Shown here in pieces: positions 26,143 to 34,315 of a stretch of 36,753 nucleotides of DNA. The DNA is taken from positions 1-36,753 of the forward strand of contig CANQLY010000004.1 in assembly GCA_947624795.1 (NCBI GenBank). Direction: 5' to 3'. The notes beneath the pieces are model-generated. The model was not told the origin of the DNA and searched no databases. It saw nothing but the letters and a program-made list of their open reading frames with translations. Position 1 is the stretch's first letter. The number at the start of each line of letters is the position of its first letter. The DNA is from an uncultured Marinospirillum sp. Lineage in GTDB: Bacteria > Pseudomonadota > Gammaproteobacteria > Pseudomonadales > Halomonadaceae. The position numbers were made by a program, and so were the translations under genes.

Positions 26143-26906
26143 CAAGGCACCTCTAAGCCATCAAAGTCACATATTGGCGCTAAAGGATCGGCCAATACTT
26201 GCATTTTTCGTGCTTTCGCTAAGTTTTCTGCAGTTAAAACCTGCGCTGTCGCCCCCATGCCCAAGGCGTCTCTGGCTAATAATAGGCATTTTGGAAAATA
26301 GCTACGCACCTGTTGTAGGTCATGAAGCACAGCAATAATGGTTCTTCCCTGCTGATGCCACTGCTGAACTAAATTGAGTAAATCAGCCGTTGTGGCTTCA
26401 TCAACAGCGGCAAAGGGTTCATCTAATAAAATTAATGGCGCATCTTCTAGTAATAAACGGGCAAACAACACCCTTTGTAGCTGGCCACCCGACAAAGAAT
26501 CAAGTGAACGCTTATCAAAACCTGCCAGCCCCACTTCTTGTAACGCTTGCTGCACTGCTTGCCTGTCTGATGCTTTAATGGCAGCAAATGCACCCCGCCT
26601 TGGCCAATGCCCTAGGCTTACAAAATCAATAACACGCAAAGGAAAGTCTAAATCTAAACGTGCACGCTGAGGTAAATAAGCAAGTTTTGGGTGCCCTTGT
26701 GGCCAAGTAATTCCACCCCCTAAAGGGCGTATTTCACCCATTAAGCCTTTTAGTAGGGTAGATTTTCCACCGCCATTAGGCCCCACCACAGCAAGTAAAT
26801 CACCCGATACAATTTTACCTTGCAGGTGATGCACGGCTGGGTGCATTTCATAACCTAGCGTTAAGTTATTAAACTCAACCAAAGGTCGAGATTGGTTTAT
26901 AGTCAT
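26142..26906 (-). CDS. znuC: zinc ABC transporter ATPase ZnuC
   Basis: The 254-residue ABC ATPase powers metal uptake. Walker A is GPNGGGKST (42-50), the Q-loop is YLPQ near 77-80, the signature is LSGGQ (138-142), and Walker B LILLDEP lies at 158-164 with catalytic E163. An H-loop histidine occurs in VLHDLQQV. It is the metal-importer type, paired with znuB (TGATG junction). It lies seven bases after the stop of a 36-codon ORF, and its own ribosome site is poor. No substrate-binding protein ZnuA is encoded next to it. Confidence 0.9.
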   Translation of the reverse strand: MTINQSRPLVEFNNLTLGYEMHPAVHHLQGKIVSGDLLAVVGPNGGGKSTLLKGLMGEIRPLGGGITWPQGHPKLAYLPQRARLDLDFPLRVIDFVSLGHWPRRGAFAAIKASDRQAVQQALQEVGLAGFDKRSLDSLSGGQLQRVLFARLLLEDAPLILLDEPFAAVDEATTADLLNLVQQWHQQGRTIIAVLHDLQQVRSYFPKCLLLARDALGMGATAQVLTAENLAKARKMQVLADPLAPICDFDGLEVP

Positions 26907-26913
26907 AACAGAA

Positions 26914-27024
26914 TTAACTCATTGCCCAGCAAGTTAGCAGCCACACAAGGGCGACTAGGGGCATAATTGCCAAAAGGCGGGTAACAACACCCAGTTGTAA
27001 AAGGGAAAAATTCCAAAACTTCAT
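26914..27024 (-). CDS. small hydrophobic ORF (36 aa) between Zur box and znuC
   Basis: This ORF is too short for the track. It encodes MKFWNFSLLQLGVVTRLLAI, then MPLVALVWLLTCWAMS, ending in TAA. One basic residue pair (K2, R16) brackets a hydrophobic stretch that could form one membrane helix (about residues 17-35). The ATG lies 13 bp after the Zur box on the transcribed side, so the leader would be very short. Its stop codon is seven bases before the znuC ATG, which has no good ribosome site of its own; reinitiation is therefore plausible. The ORF has no clear ribosome site either. It may be a real small membrane protein, a leader peptide, or chance. No family is recognised. Confidence 0.42.
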   Translation of the reverse strand: MKFWNFSLLQLGVVTRLLAIMPLVALVWLLTCWAMS

Positions 27025-27037
27025 TGCAAGTACCAAA

Positions 27038-27052
27038 TGTTATAATATAACA
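27038..27052. promoter_or_regulatory. Zur box of the znuCB operon
   Basis: TGTTATA-A-TATAACA is a perfect 7-1-7 palindrome, preceded by AAA on the plus strand. It matches the core of the gammaproteobacterial Zur operator, known from E. coli znu. It lies just upstream of the small ORF and znuC and overlaps TATA-rich sequence that could be the -10 box. Repression by zinc-loaded Zur is inferred. The zur gene is not in the window. Confidence 0.85.
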
Positions 27053-27111
27053 ATTAATGCCTAACGATAGCAGAAGTTTTTTTCTGTTACCAGAATTAAT
27101 TCGTTGCTAGG

Positions 27112-28233
27112 TTATTTTTTTTCTAGCACAACCTTAACTAAAGCGCTTTGTGGTTCTTTAACTTGTGGCTCTTTAATTAGCAATTCTTCAGCTAATGATT
27201 CTGCAACGCCATTACCCAACATTACTGCCACCCATTGCGTTGAAGCAGATTGCTCTAACGCTATTTTAGCGATCATGGTTAAAGGTATAGAAAGGAACAT
27301 GCCCGCCGCCCCAAATAACCAGCCCCATAAAATAAGTGATAAAAATACCACCAAAGGTGACAAGCCCAAACCTTTACCCATAAACCGTGGTTCAACCACA
27401 TTGCCCATCACTAAATTAACAACAAGGTAGCCACTTGCAACTAAACCTGCTTGTGGAAAACCAAGCTGAATAATGGCTAATAAAACGGCAGGAATGGCTG
27501 CTAAAATAGAACCTACATTGGGAATGAAATTCATAAGCATGGCAATTAATCCCCACAATAAGGGGAAATCTAGGCCTAACAAACTAACCCACAAAGCAAT
27601 TAAACAGCCAGTGGCTAAGCTTATGGTCGATTTGATAACCAAATACTTATTAACCTGCGTTACAAACTGGTTGGCATTACGCAAAGACTTTTCAGCATTA
27701 GGTAAAGCTTGGCGCAGTTTTAAAGAAAAAGTTGCTTCTTCAAGCAATAAGAAAATAACAATAAAAATAATTAAAAACAGGTTAGTTAATAAAGAACCTA
27801 GGTTAGTTAACGTTTTAGCAACCCAATCCATAACTTGTGAAGGGTTAAAATGCGTTAATAATTGCTTGCTAGAAACAGGCACCCCTAAATTTTCTAAGGC
27901 GGGTAATAAACCAATCATTTCAGCTTCTAGGCGCTGTTGATAATCGGGCAGGCGGTTAATAAAACTGTCGATTGCAGCGGTAACCACCATGCCCAACAAA
28001 CTACCAAAAACCACCAAAAAAGTAACAATAATTAAAATAGCTAACACTGGCGTTACTTTATGCCGAGTTAAAAAATGCAAAGGTGGTGTACAAATAATTC
28101 CAATAAAAAGCGCCAACATAATAGGAATAACAATGGCTTCAGCAGATTTAAGGCCTGCTAAAATAACAACAACGGCAGCCAAGCCAAGCAACCAAGTCAG
28201 TCCAGGCGTTTTAATCATTAACGAATCAGGCAT
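27112..28233 (-). CDS. AI-2E transporter family (PerM/YhhT-like) membrane protein
   Basis: The 373-residue protein has the layout of the AI-2E exporter/PerM superfamily: paired hydrophobic segments at the N-terminus (about 12-85), a long central soluble helix region with TM segments, and the hallmark NFIPNVGSILAAIPAVLLA near 240. Later helices include LILWGWLFGAAGMFLSIPL. Members range from AI-2 export to Na+/H+ antiport, so the substrate cannot be given. The C-terminus is a soluble tail with a short duplicated KEPQ. No ribosome site is obvious at the track ATG; an ATG five codons later is an alternative. It lies upstream of znu on the same strand but separate from it, since the Zur box follows it. 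Confidence 0.88.
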   Translation of the reverse strand: MPDSLMIKTPGLTWLLGLAAVVVILAGLKSAEAIVIPIMLALFIGIICTPPLHFLTRHKVTPVLAILIIVTFLVVFGSLLGMVVTAAIDSFINRLPDYQQRLEAEMIGLLPALENLGVPVSSKQLLTHFNPSQVMDWVAKTLTNLGSLLTNLFLIIFIVIFLLLEEATFSLKLRQALPNAEKSLRNANQFVTQVNKYLVIKSTISLATGCLIALWVSLLGLDFPLLWGLIAMLMNFIPNVGSILAAIPAVLLAIIQLGFPQAGLVASGYLVVNLVMGNVVEPRFMGKGLGLSPLVVFLSLILWGWLFGAAGMFLSIPLTMIAKIALEQSASTQWVAVMLGNGVAESLAEELLIKEPQVKEPQSALVKVVLEKK

Positions 28234-28290
28234 TGTAGCAATTTACTCTACTAAAATTTTAGCAAGCTTACACTAGCTAAGCTTTAGTCT

Positions 28291-28563
28291 CTATTTTTTG
28301 CCGCTTAATTTGCCTTTTTTTAACGCTTTAACTCGCTCAACCCCTTTGCGGCGCTGGGCATAAATCACGTCCAGTTTAAGCTGCAAGCTATCAGCTTCTT
28401 CGGGGTCTTGTTCAATTTTTTCTGCAAGTTTAGTGCGTAATTCATGTTCCTTAACTTTAAGGTTTTTTAATACTTTACGAATGGATTTAATTTCTTCTTG
28501 CTGTGTTTTGCTGTCTGCATCTAAAAACTGACTTAAGCGCTCTAAAAGCGTTTTAACTTTCAT
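28291..28563 (-). CDS. small charged coiled-coil protein, function unknown
   Basis: The protein has 90 residues from the ATG at 28563, which has a GGAGT ribosome site seven bases upstream; the track start is a GTG three codons earlier. It is mostly helical and highly charged, with heptad-like patterns in SIRKVLKNLKVKEHELRTKLAEKIEQDPEEADSL, and a lysine-rich end (KALKKGKLSGKK). No signal or membrane segment is seen, and I do not recognise a family. It lies downstream of the Na/Pi symporter gene, after a strong hairpin, and 57 bp upstream of the AI-2E family gene, all on the minus strand. Confidence 0.72.
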   Translation of the reverse strand: MKVKTLLERLSQFLDADSKTQQEEIKSIRKVLKNLKVKEHELRTKLAEKIEQDPEEADSLQLKLDVIYAQRRKGVERVKALKKGKLSGKK

Positions 28564-28595
28564 ACATTGCACTCCAAAATTAACGCATCCTTTTA

Positions 28596-28628
28596 AGGCC
28601 TGTGGGTTGAATTAGCCACCACAGGCCT
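28596..28628 (-). terminator. 10-bp perfect hairpin after the Na/Pi symporter gene
   Basis: AGGCCTGTGG and CCACAGGCCT pair perfectly around a 13-nt loop. It starts about 45 bp after the symporter stop codon. On the minus strand it is followed by TTAAAA, a poor U-tract. It may be a weak terminator or a transcript-protecting hairpin. Confidence 0.5.
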
Positions 28629-28674
28629 ACTTGCTACTTCAAAAATCACACTTTAAAAGTCAGCCAAATGTTAG

Positions 28675-30486
28675 TTACGGTTTAGCGCTGCTAGCTTCTT
28701 TGTTCACTAATTGCTGAATTTCAATTTCATTTAAATTAAACTGGTCAGTCGTTGTCGTTTCCTCTCTAATAAGCAATACATTCACCGCAGCAATCAAATT
28801 ATTAGCTATATCTGTTACATAATTCTCATCATTCATAATTGAAGTTGCAAGGTTTGCATTTAAGCGTCGGTAGCGAATCATTTCATCTAAATCATCAATC
28901 ATTGTGCGGCTGGCTTTTTGAATTGAAAGCCTTAATGAATCAAGCGCTAAAGCAGTGGTGCTTGAGGTGTCTTCATTAAGCAAAATACGCAGCTCTCTTA
29001 ATAATCGGGCTAATTGTAAACGTATTTGATCGTATCGCTCCCTTACAGCAGGGTTAGACGATAAGCCGTAGCGAGACAGGTTGTTATGCAAATGCTTCAT
29101 TCCTTTAACCGCCGCCACAATGTTGCGGCTGGCTTGGCGTAATCTGTATAACTCTTCTGTGGCTTCGTGCGTTGATTCACGCATTTGTGCCTCGCTAATA
29201 AACGCCACTATTTCGCTGTGTAGGCTTTTAATTTTTTCCTCATAAGCATCTTCAACATCAATGGGGAAAATACGGCGGGTATTTTTTACTTCATTAGATA
29301 AAGAATCTTCCGATACAAGGGTGGCTGTTTTTAAGCTTAAGCCTTTAGCCAATAAATCAAAGGCATTGTCAAACAGGTGCCCAACTTCTTTACGCACAGC
29401 AGCAACCACACCCGAAGGCACCTCTAACACTTCTGGGTAAAGGTAAAGTGGCTGTTCGATACTTTTTGGCACAAATTGAATGAACTGAATCAACTTTTGT
29501 TCTATTTGGGTAATAAAAGGCATAAAAACCAGCGCACCTAACAGCCTGAACAGGGTTTGAAAAAGTGCTAACTTCAATAAATAATCATCAGCAGCTATGC
29601 CTAGGTAAACTGCAAGCCAATCCACGGCAAAAATTAAGGGTTTAATGAGCAGCATGGCTAATAAAGTGGTGACAAAGCTAAACAACACTTGCGCTGCGGC
29701 CAGCCGTTTACCCCCCAAGTTAGCCGCCAAGCCACCTAAAGCGGCGGTGATAGCGCTGCCTAAACTGGCACCAATGGATAAAGCTAAAGCGTTTTCATAG
29801 CTCACTTGGCCGGTTGCCAAAGCCGCAATGACAATAAGCAAAGTAGCATGGCTAGATTGCATAATAAATGTAATTAATGTGCCGATTAGGGTGAAGAGTA
29901 AAACCCCATACACGCCTGTCATGCTATAAGCTGAAAGATCAAAACTGCCTTGCAGCTGAGTAAACCCTTCTTTCATAAAATGAATGCCAAAAAACAAAAA
30001 GCCGATACCTAAAACAAGGTTTCCTGCCCCTTTAATGGCTTTGCTTTTTTGCATTAATAACAACACACCAAACACCAGCATGGGCATGGCATAGCTGCCG
30101 ATGTCCACTTTTAAACCCAAGCCTGCAATAAGCCAAGCCCCTGTGCTGGTACCAATATTGGCACCCAAAATAATGCCAAGGCCTCCGGCTAGGGCGATCA
30201 TTTCAGAGCCAACAAAAGAGATGGCAATTAAAGACACAAGGGTGCTTGATTGCATTAACGTCGTGCTGGTAAAGCCTAATAATAAACTTTTCCATAGCTT
30301 GTCGGTTGAACGTTGCAAAATGGCCTCTAATGCACCGCCAGCAAAGGCTTTAAAGCCATCTTCTAGGCAAATCATGCCAAAAATAAAGAAGGCGATGCCT
30401 AAAGCTAACTCCATAAAGTCAGCGCTTATCCAAAGTAAATAGGCAAGCAACACTAGGGTGAAAGGTAAGGTAAACTTTTTTAGCAT
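28675..30486 (-). CDS. Na+/phosphate cotransporter family protein with PhoU-like C-terminus
   Basis: The N-terminal half is a PNaS-family Na/Pi cotransporter with two inverted repeats, each carrying the QSS signature (LMQSSTLVSLI near residue 80 and IMQSSHATLLIV near 210) and GANIGTS. Eight or more membrane helices fill residues 5-330. The C-terminal cytoplasmic part (about 350-603) is a helical PhoU-like region that may regulate transport. Phosphate movement with sodium is the family role; the direction is not proved. The track start is a GTG; the ATG at 30486 with AGGTGGG just before it is preferred (603 residues). It is the third gene of xseA, M23 peptidase, symporter, with a 37-bp gap from the peptidase gene. 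Confidence 0.88.
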   Translation of the reverse strand: MLKKFTLPFTLVLLAYLLWISADFMELALGIAFFIFGMICLEDGFKAFAGGALEAILQRSTDKLWKSLLLGFTSTTLMQSSTLVSLIAISFVGSEMIALAGGLGIILGANIGTSTGAWLIAGLGLKVDIGSYAMPMLVFGVLLLMQKSKAIKGAGNLVLGIGFLFFGIHFMKEGFTQLQGSFDLSAYSMTGVYGVLLFTLIGTLITFIMQSSHATLLIVIAALATGQVSYENALALSIGASLGSAITAALGGLAANLGGKRLAAAQVLFSFVTTLLAMLLIKPLIFAVDWLAVYLGIAADDYLLKLALFQTLFRLLGALVFMPFITQIEQKLIQFIQFVPKSIEQPLYLYPEVLEVPSGVVAAVRKEVGHLFDNAFDLLAKGLSLKTATLVSEDSLSNEVKNTRRIFPIDVEDAYEEKIKSLHSEIVAFISEAQMRESTHEATEELYRLRQASRNIVAAVKGMKHLHNNLSRYGLSSNPAVRERYDQIRLQLARLLRELRILLNEDTSSTTALALDSLRLSIQKASRTMIDDLDEMIRYRRLNANLATSIMNDENYVTDIANNLIAAVNVLLIREETTTTDQFNLNEIEIQQLVNKEASSAKP

Positions 30487-30523
30487 AAAACCCACCTAAT
30501 TAATTTAACCAAAATTGTTTTTA

Positions 30524-31348
30524 TTATTGCGGTAAAAATAGCTCAGGGTTTACTCTGGCGGCATTTAAACTCATCGTCCAGTGTAAATGCGGGCCTGTTG
30601 AACGGCCTGTTGTGCCAACTTCACCAATCACCTGCCCAGCACTGACTTCATCACCCACGTTTAAATCAGCAAAAACACTCATGTGGCAATACAGGCTAGT
30701 TAGCCCTTGCCCATGATCAATCACCACCGTTTTTCCATTAAAGAAATAATGGTTTTGTGCTGCAATGCGCCCGGGTAAAGCAGCTTTTATGGGCGTGCCT
30801 TGCGGTGCGGCAATGTCTAAGCCACTGTGGGGGTTACGTGCTTCACCATTAAACACCCGACGAAAACCAAAGGGGCTAGAATGCCGTCCTTCTAAGGGTT
30901 TAACTAGGTTGGGTAAGGGCAAAATAACTGGCCGAAAGGTATCCATTGCGCTTCGTAATTCGGGTGTTTCTTTTCTTACTCTTGCAAGGTCGTTAGCTGA
31001 TAAATTAACGTGCTTGGGCGCAACGCTTAGACGCTGCTCAGGGTAGGCTTTATTTTCAACATCAAACGTTAAAGGTACATCGCCTTCACGGGTGCGCCAA
31101 AAAACTTCAGTCTTGCCCAGCTTTTGGTTTAAAGGAATGCCCACCCAAGCCATCCAGCGCCCTTCTTTTTTAACCGTGTAAACCCGCTGATTGTTAAAAA
31201 AAACATGCGGCGGTGATTCACTGCGCTGGGGAATTTCTAAAATAGCAATACCGCCTGGAACACGGGCTTCTTGTGGCCAAGTACCGGCTTGCACTTGAAT
31301 ACTTAAAAAAATACAACTTAAAAAAACACCCAGCCAACCTAAACGCAT
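30524..31348 (-). CDS. exported M23 (LytM-type) metallopeptidase
   Basis: The protein is 274 residues from the ATG at 31348, which has an AAGGAG site; the track start is a GTG two codons earlier. A signal peptide (LGWLGVFLSCIFLSIQVQA) is cut before GTW, giving a periplasmic protein. The C-terminal LytM domain keeps the zinc and catalytic residues: HSGLDIA (H174, D178), H222 in YCHM, and GPHLHW (H254, H256). It should cleave peptidoglycan cross-links or regulate amidases. The N-terminal part (residues 22-140) is a beta-rich domain of unknown role. The ribosome site overlaps the xseA stop codon, so it is coupled to xseA. Confidence 0.92.
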   Translation of the reverse strand: MRLGWLGVFLSCIFLSIQVQAGTWPQEARVPGGIAILEIPQRSESPPHVFFNNQRVYTVKKEGRWMAWVGIPLNQKLGKTEVFWRTREGDVPLTFDVENKAYPEQRLSVAPKHVNLSANDLARVRKETPELRSAMDTFRPVILPLPNLVKPLEGRHSSPFGFRRVFNGEARNPHSGLDIAAPQGTPIKAALPGRIAAQNHYFFNGKTVVIDHGQGLTSLYCHMSVFADLNVGDEVSAGQVIGEVGTTGRSTGPHLHWTMSLNAARVNPELFLPQ

Positions 31349-31357
31349 ACTCACTCC

Positions 31358-32689
31358 TTAAACTTTAACCGCAGTAGCATTTATCTGCTCTACTCGGCAT
31401 TTTAAAGCACCTTCTGCCAGCCAAACTGTTAGCAGGTCATCTTTTTTTACTTGGCTTGCGGTGCGTAATAATTGGTTATTTTGATTCTCTGCCAAAGCAT
31501 AGCCACGGCTTAGGGTATTTAACGGGCTTAACGTGTGTAAGCGTGTGGCTTGCTGCTGTAGCTTTAACTGCCTTAATTGCTGCTGGTGAGCCAAGCCTTG
31601 TTCTAAGCGTGGCATTAACTTTATTAACCCTTCTTGGGCTTGTGCTAGGCGCTTACTAGGCGTTGCTGCATTAAAGCGCTGAACAAGCCGTTGCAGCTGG
31701 TGTTTATCATGCTTTAAACGCTGCTTTGGGTGTTGGGCAATTAAACGGTTAGCTAAATATTCTAGCCGCTGCTGTTGCCCCTTATTCATGCCGGCTTTAA
31801 TGCCTGAAGCTAGTTGATCTAACTGCTGCTGCTTAGCATGCAAGCAGCGCAGAACACTTAACTGCAAATGTTGCTTTAAGCGCTTAATTTGCTGAATAAG
31901 GCTGGCTAAATCTGGGCTGGCAGTTTCTGCTGCCACTGAAGGCGTGGCGGCACGTTGGTCGGCAACCCAATCGACCAGCGTAAAGTCGGTTTCATGCCCC
32001 ACCCCAGTAATGACCGGCATGGCCGAGGTTGCCACCATGCGTGCTAAAACTTCATCATTAAACGCTTGCAAGTCTTCTAAATTACCGCCACCCCTAACCA
32101 GCAATAGCACTTCTGGCTGGCCGTGGTATTGGGCTAAAGCAAAAGCACGGCGCAAGCTTGCAGGTGCCTCTTTACCCTGCACAAGGGCTGGGTAAACTAA
32201 CACTTTAGCCAAAGGCCAGCGGCGTTGTAACACCTGCAAAACATCGTGCAATGCTGCACCCTGCAAAGAGGAAACCACCCCCAAAGTTAATGGAAAGCAA
32301 GGCAAAACCCGTTTACGTTCAGCAGCAAACAAACCCTCTGCTGCCAGTTTTTTCTTTACCATTTCCAAGCGTGCTAATAAATCACCCTCGCCACTAAAGC
32401 GCAAGGCTTCAACCATAAACTGGTATTGCCCCCGCCCTTCATACAGGCTGACATTGCCTTTTAATAGCAGCCGGTCACCATTAACTGGCAGGCGAGCAAC
32501 CAAAGCATTGCGCCCGGCAAATACCACACAAGCAAGCTGTGCTTGCTCATCTTTTAAAGTGAAATACCAATGGCCAGCGCTTGATACCATAAAGTTAGAT
32601 ACTTCGCCTTCAACCCAAACTTTAAACAAGCCCTGTTCTAACAGTGAACGGGCTTGGGCATTCAGCTGGCTAACAGTAAAGCTAGTCAT
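31358..32689 (-). CDS. xseA: exodeoxyribonuclease VII large subunit
   Basis: XseA is the catalytic subunit of exonuclease VII, which degrades single-stranded DNA to oligonucleotides in repair. An OB-fold lies at the N-terminus (SQLNAQARSLLEQGLFKVWVEGEVSNF). The nuclease core has GVVSSLQGAALHDVL, RGGGNLEDLQAFNDE and GVGHETDFTLVDWVADQRAATPSVAAE, all diagnostic. A long Gln/Leu-rich coiled coil fills residues about 260-390, ending with LSRGYAL. At 443 residues it is a normal length. The small subunit xseB is not in the window. It heads the operon with the M23 peptidase. Its ribosome site is weak. Confidence 0.96.
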   Translation of the reverse strand: MTSFTVSQLNAQARSLLEQGLFKVWVEGEVSNFMVSSAGHWYFTLKDEQAQLACVVFAGRNALVARLPVNGDRLLLKGNVSLYEGRGQYQFMVEALRFSGEGDLLARLEMVKKKLAAEGLFAAERKRVLPCFPLTLGVVSSLQGAALHDVLQVLQRRWPLAKVLVYPALVQGKEAPASLRRAFALAQYHGQPEVLLLVRGGGNLEDLQAFNDEVLARMVATSAMPVITGVGHETDFTLVDWVADQRAATPSVAAETASPDLASLIQQIKRLKQHLQLSVLRCLHAKQQQLDQLASGIKAGMNKGQQQRLEYLANRLIAQHPKQRLKHDKHQLQRLVQRFNAATPSKRLAQAQEGLIKLMPRLEQGLAHQQQLRQLKLQQQATRLHTLSPLNTLSRGYALAENQNNQLLRTASQVKKDDLLTVWLAEGALKCRVEQINATAVKV

Positions 32690-32754
32690 TGCTTATTTTT
32701 AAGCTTAATTTCAATATGAGCATTTTTAACCCCAGCCTTTTACTAAAGTAGTCA

Positions 32755-33345
32755 TTAAAAACCAATAAAACTAGCCACGGGCAAGCCTGCTAGCTGTGCC
32801 AACATGCCCACTAAAATGCTGGATGCTAGGTTAATACCTAAAAAAACAAAAATAGGCGAAAGGTCTAAACCACCCAGACTAGGGATAATTTTTCTAACCG
32901 GTGCCATTAAAGGTTCGCTTAGCTGGTAAACCAATAATGCGCCGGGGTGATTGGCCTGTGGCGCAACCCAGCTAAGTATTATGGAAATAACCAAGATAAA
33001 GAAATACAAATCTAACACGGTTTTTAACACGCCAGCCAAACCGCCAATTAAAATACTGACTAAATCTGCACTGCCCAACAAGCCGCTTAAATACAAAGCA
33101 ACGCTAATACCCAAGGCTTTAACGGCTAGGGCAATGAGCAGGCTTGCAAAATCTAACCGACCACTGGGGCGCAACACGCTTTGCAAGGGTAAAACGATAG
33201 GGTTTGTTGCCTTTACAACGCCTTGTGTGATGGGGTTAAAATAATCTGCCTTACTTAAATGCAGCAAAAACCTTAAAACAAAGATAAAGGTCGCCATATT
33301 AAACAACAGTTGCACAAAAGAAACTAAACCTGCACCCATGCCCAT
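32755..33345 (-). CDS. yggT: YggT family integral membrane protein
   Basis: The 196-residue protein has two YggT repeats, each with paired membrane helices: one near residues 5-30 with FVLRFLLHLSKADYFNPITQ, the other near 105-130 with LVISIILSWVAPQANHP and the SEPLMAPVRKIIPSLGGLDLSPIFVF motif. The family has no firm function; links to osmotic tolerance and cell-division positioning have been suggested. It has a GGAG site nine bases before the ATG. It is the third gene of yggS-proC-yggT, 83 bp after proC, the common gammaproteobacterial order next to pilT. Confidence 0.94.
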   Translation of the reverse strand: MGMGAGLVSFVQLLFNMATFIFVLRFLLHLSKADYFNPITQGVVKATNPIVLPLQSVLRPSGRLDFASLLIALAVKALGISVALYLSGLLGSADLVSILIGGLAGVLKTVLDLYFFILVISIILSWVAPQANHPGALLVYQLSEPLMAPVRKIIPSLGGLDLSPIFVFLGINLASSILVGMLAQLAGLPVASFIGF

Positions 33346-33428
33346 AGTTAATTACTCCGCTACTTTATTTAATGAAGAGAATCGTTAGTAAATACAAACC
33401 CTTGCTAGTCTACGTTAGCGCCGTCTAG

Positions 33429-34274
33429 CTAGCTGCTTTTTAATGTGGTAGCCAGTTCAACGGCACGCGTTGCTGCTGCTTGCGTTGCTACTTCCACCAG
33501 TTCAGGCAAACCTTTATTTACAAAAGTTTGAATGGCCTGTTCAGTGGTGCCACCGGGGGATGTCACTTTGCGCCTTAATTCTGCCGGTGAATCTGCTGAT
33601 TCTGCCAACATTTTTCCAGCACCGGCTGCCGTACTTTTAGCCAGCTGTAAGGCCAATTCAGGCGATAAGCCTAGCTTTTCACCGGCAGCGGCCAAGGCTT
33701 CGGTAAATAAGAAATAATAAGCAGGGCCTGAACCTGAAATGGCGGTAACTGCATCTAGCTGGCTTTCTTTTGTAACCCAATGGGCTTGCCCCACGGCTTG
33801 TGAAATTTGCTCTACCCAAGCCTGCTGTTGGGGGCTAACGCTTGTGGTGGCATAAAGCCCTGCCACGCCTGCACCTAGCAGCGAAGGCGTGTTAGGCATG
33901 GAACGCACCAAAGGCAATTCACCACCTAACCAACCTAGCAAGCATTCGCTGGTTAAACCGGCTGCAATGCTGAGTAATAAAGGCTGGTGTTGCTGCACTG
34001 TTGCAGCCAAAGCCACGCACACTTCTTGCATTGCTTGGGGTTTAACGCCTAGCACCAAAATATTGGCCCAAGCTGCCGCCTGCTGATTATTGGTGGTTAC
34101 TTGAACGCCTGTTTCTTGTGCTAATGCTTGTAACTTAGCTTCATTACGGCCTGTTGCCATTAATGCTGTAAGCGGATATCCCTGCTTGACTAGCCCACGC
34201 AAAATGGCACCGCCCATATTACCTGCCCCAATAAAAGCGACTTTGGGCTGGGTTGATTCATTTGGCTGATTCAT
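33429..34274 (-). CDS. proC: pyrroline-5-carboxylate reductase
   Basis: ProC reduces pyrroline-5-carboxylate to proline with NAD(P)H in the cytoplasm. The Rossmann motif VAFIGAGNMGGAIL lies at residues 12-25. The C-terminal dimer and substrate region has SGSGPAYYFLFTEAL, KSTAAGAGKML and VTSPGGTTEQAI, all diagnostic. At 281 residues it is a normal length. An AGGAAA ribosome site precedes the ATG. It lies between yggS (41 bp upstream) and yggT, and is the biosynthetic member of this operon. Confidence 0.97.
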   Translation of the reverse strand: MNQPNESTQPKVAFIGAGNMGGAILRGLVKQGYPLTALMATGRNEAKLQALAQETGVQVTTNNQQAAAWANILVLGVKPQAMQEVCVALAATVQQHQPLLLSIAAGLTSECLLGWLGGELPLVRSMPNTPSLLGAGVAGLYATTSVSPQQQAWVEQISQAVGQAHWVTKESQLDAVTAISGSGPAYYFLFTEALAAAGEKLGLSPELALQLAKSTAAGAGKMLAESADSPAELRRKVTSPGGTTEQAIQTFVNKGLPELVEVATQAAATRAVELATTLKSS

Positions 34275-34315
34275 CTTTGTTGTTTCCTATACTTTTACTT
34301 TTTAAAATTTTGTGC

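Noticed and set aside
27473-28276. 155-aa and 95-aa plus-strand ORFs
   Set aside because: They are antisense to the AI-2E family gene; their Lys/Thr/Asn-rich translations are typical of the reverse of membrane-protein codons.
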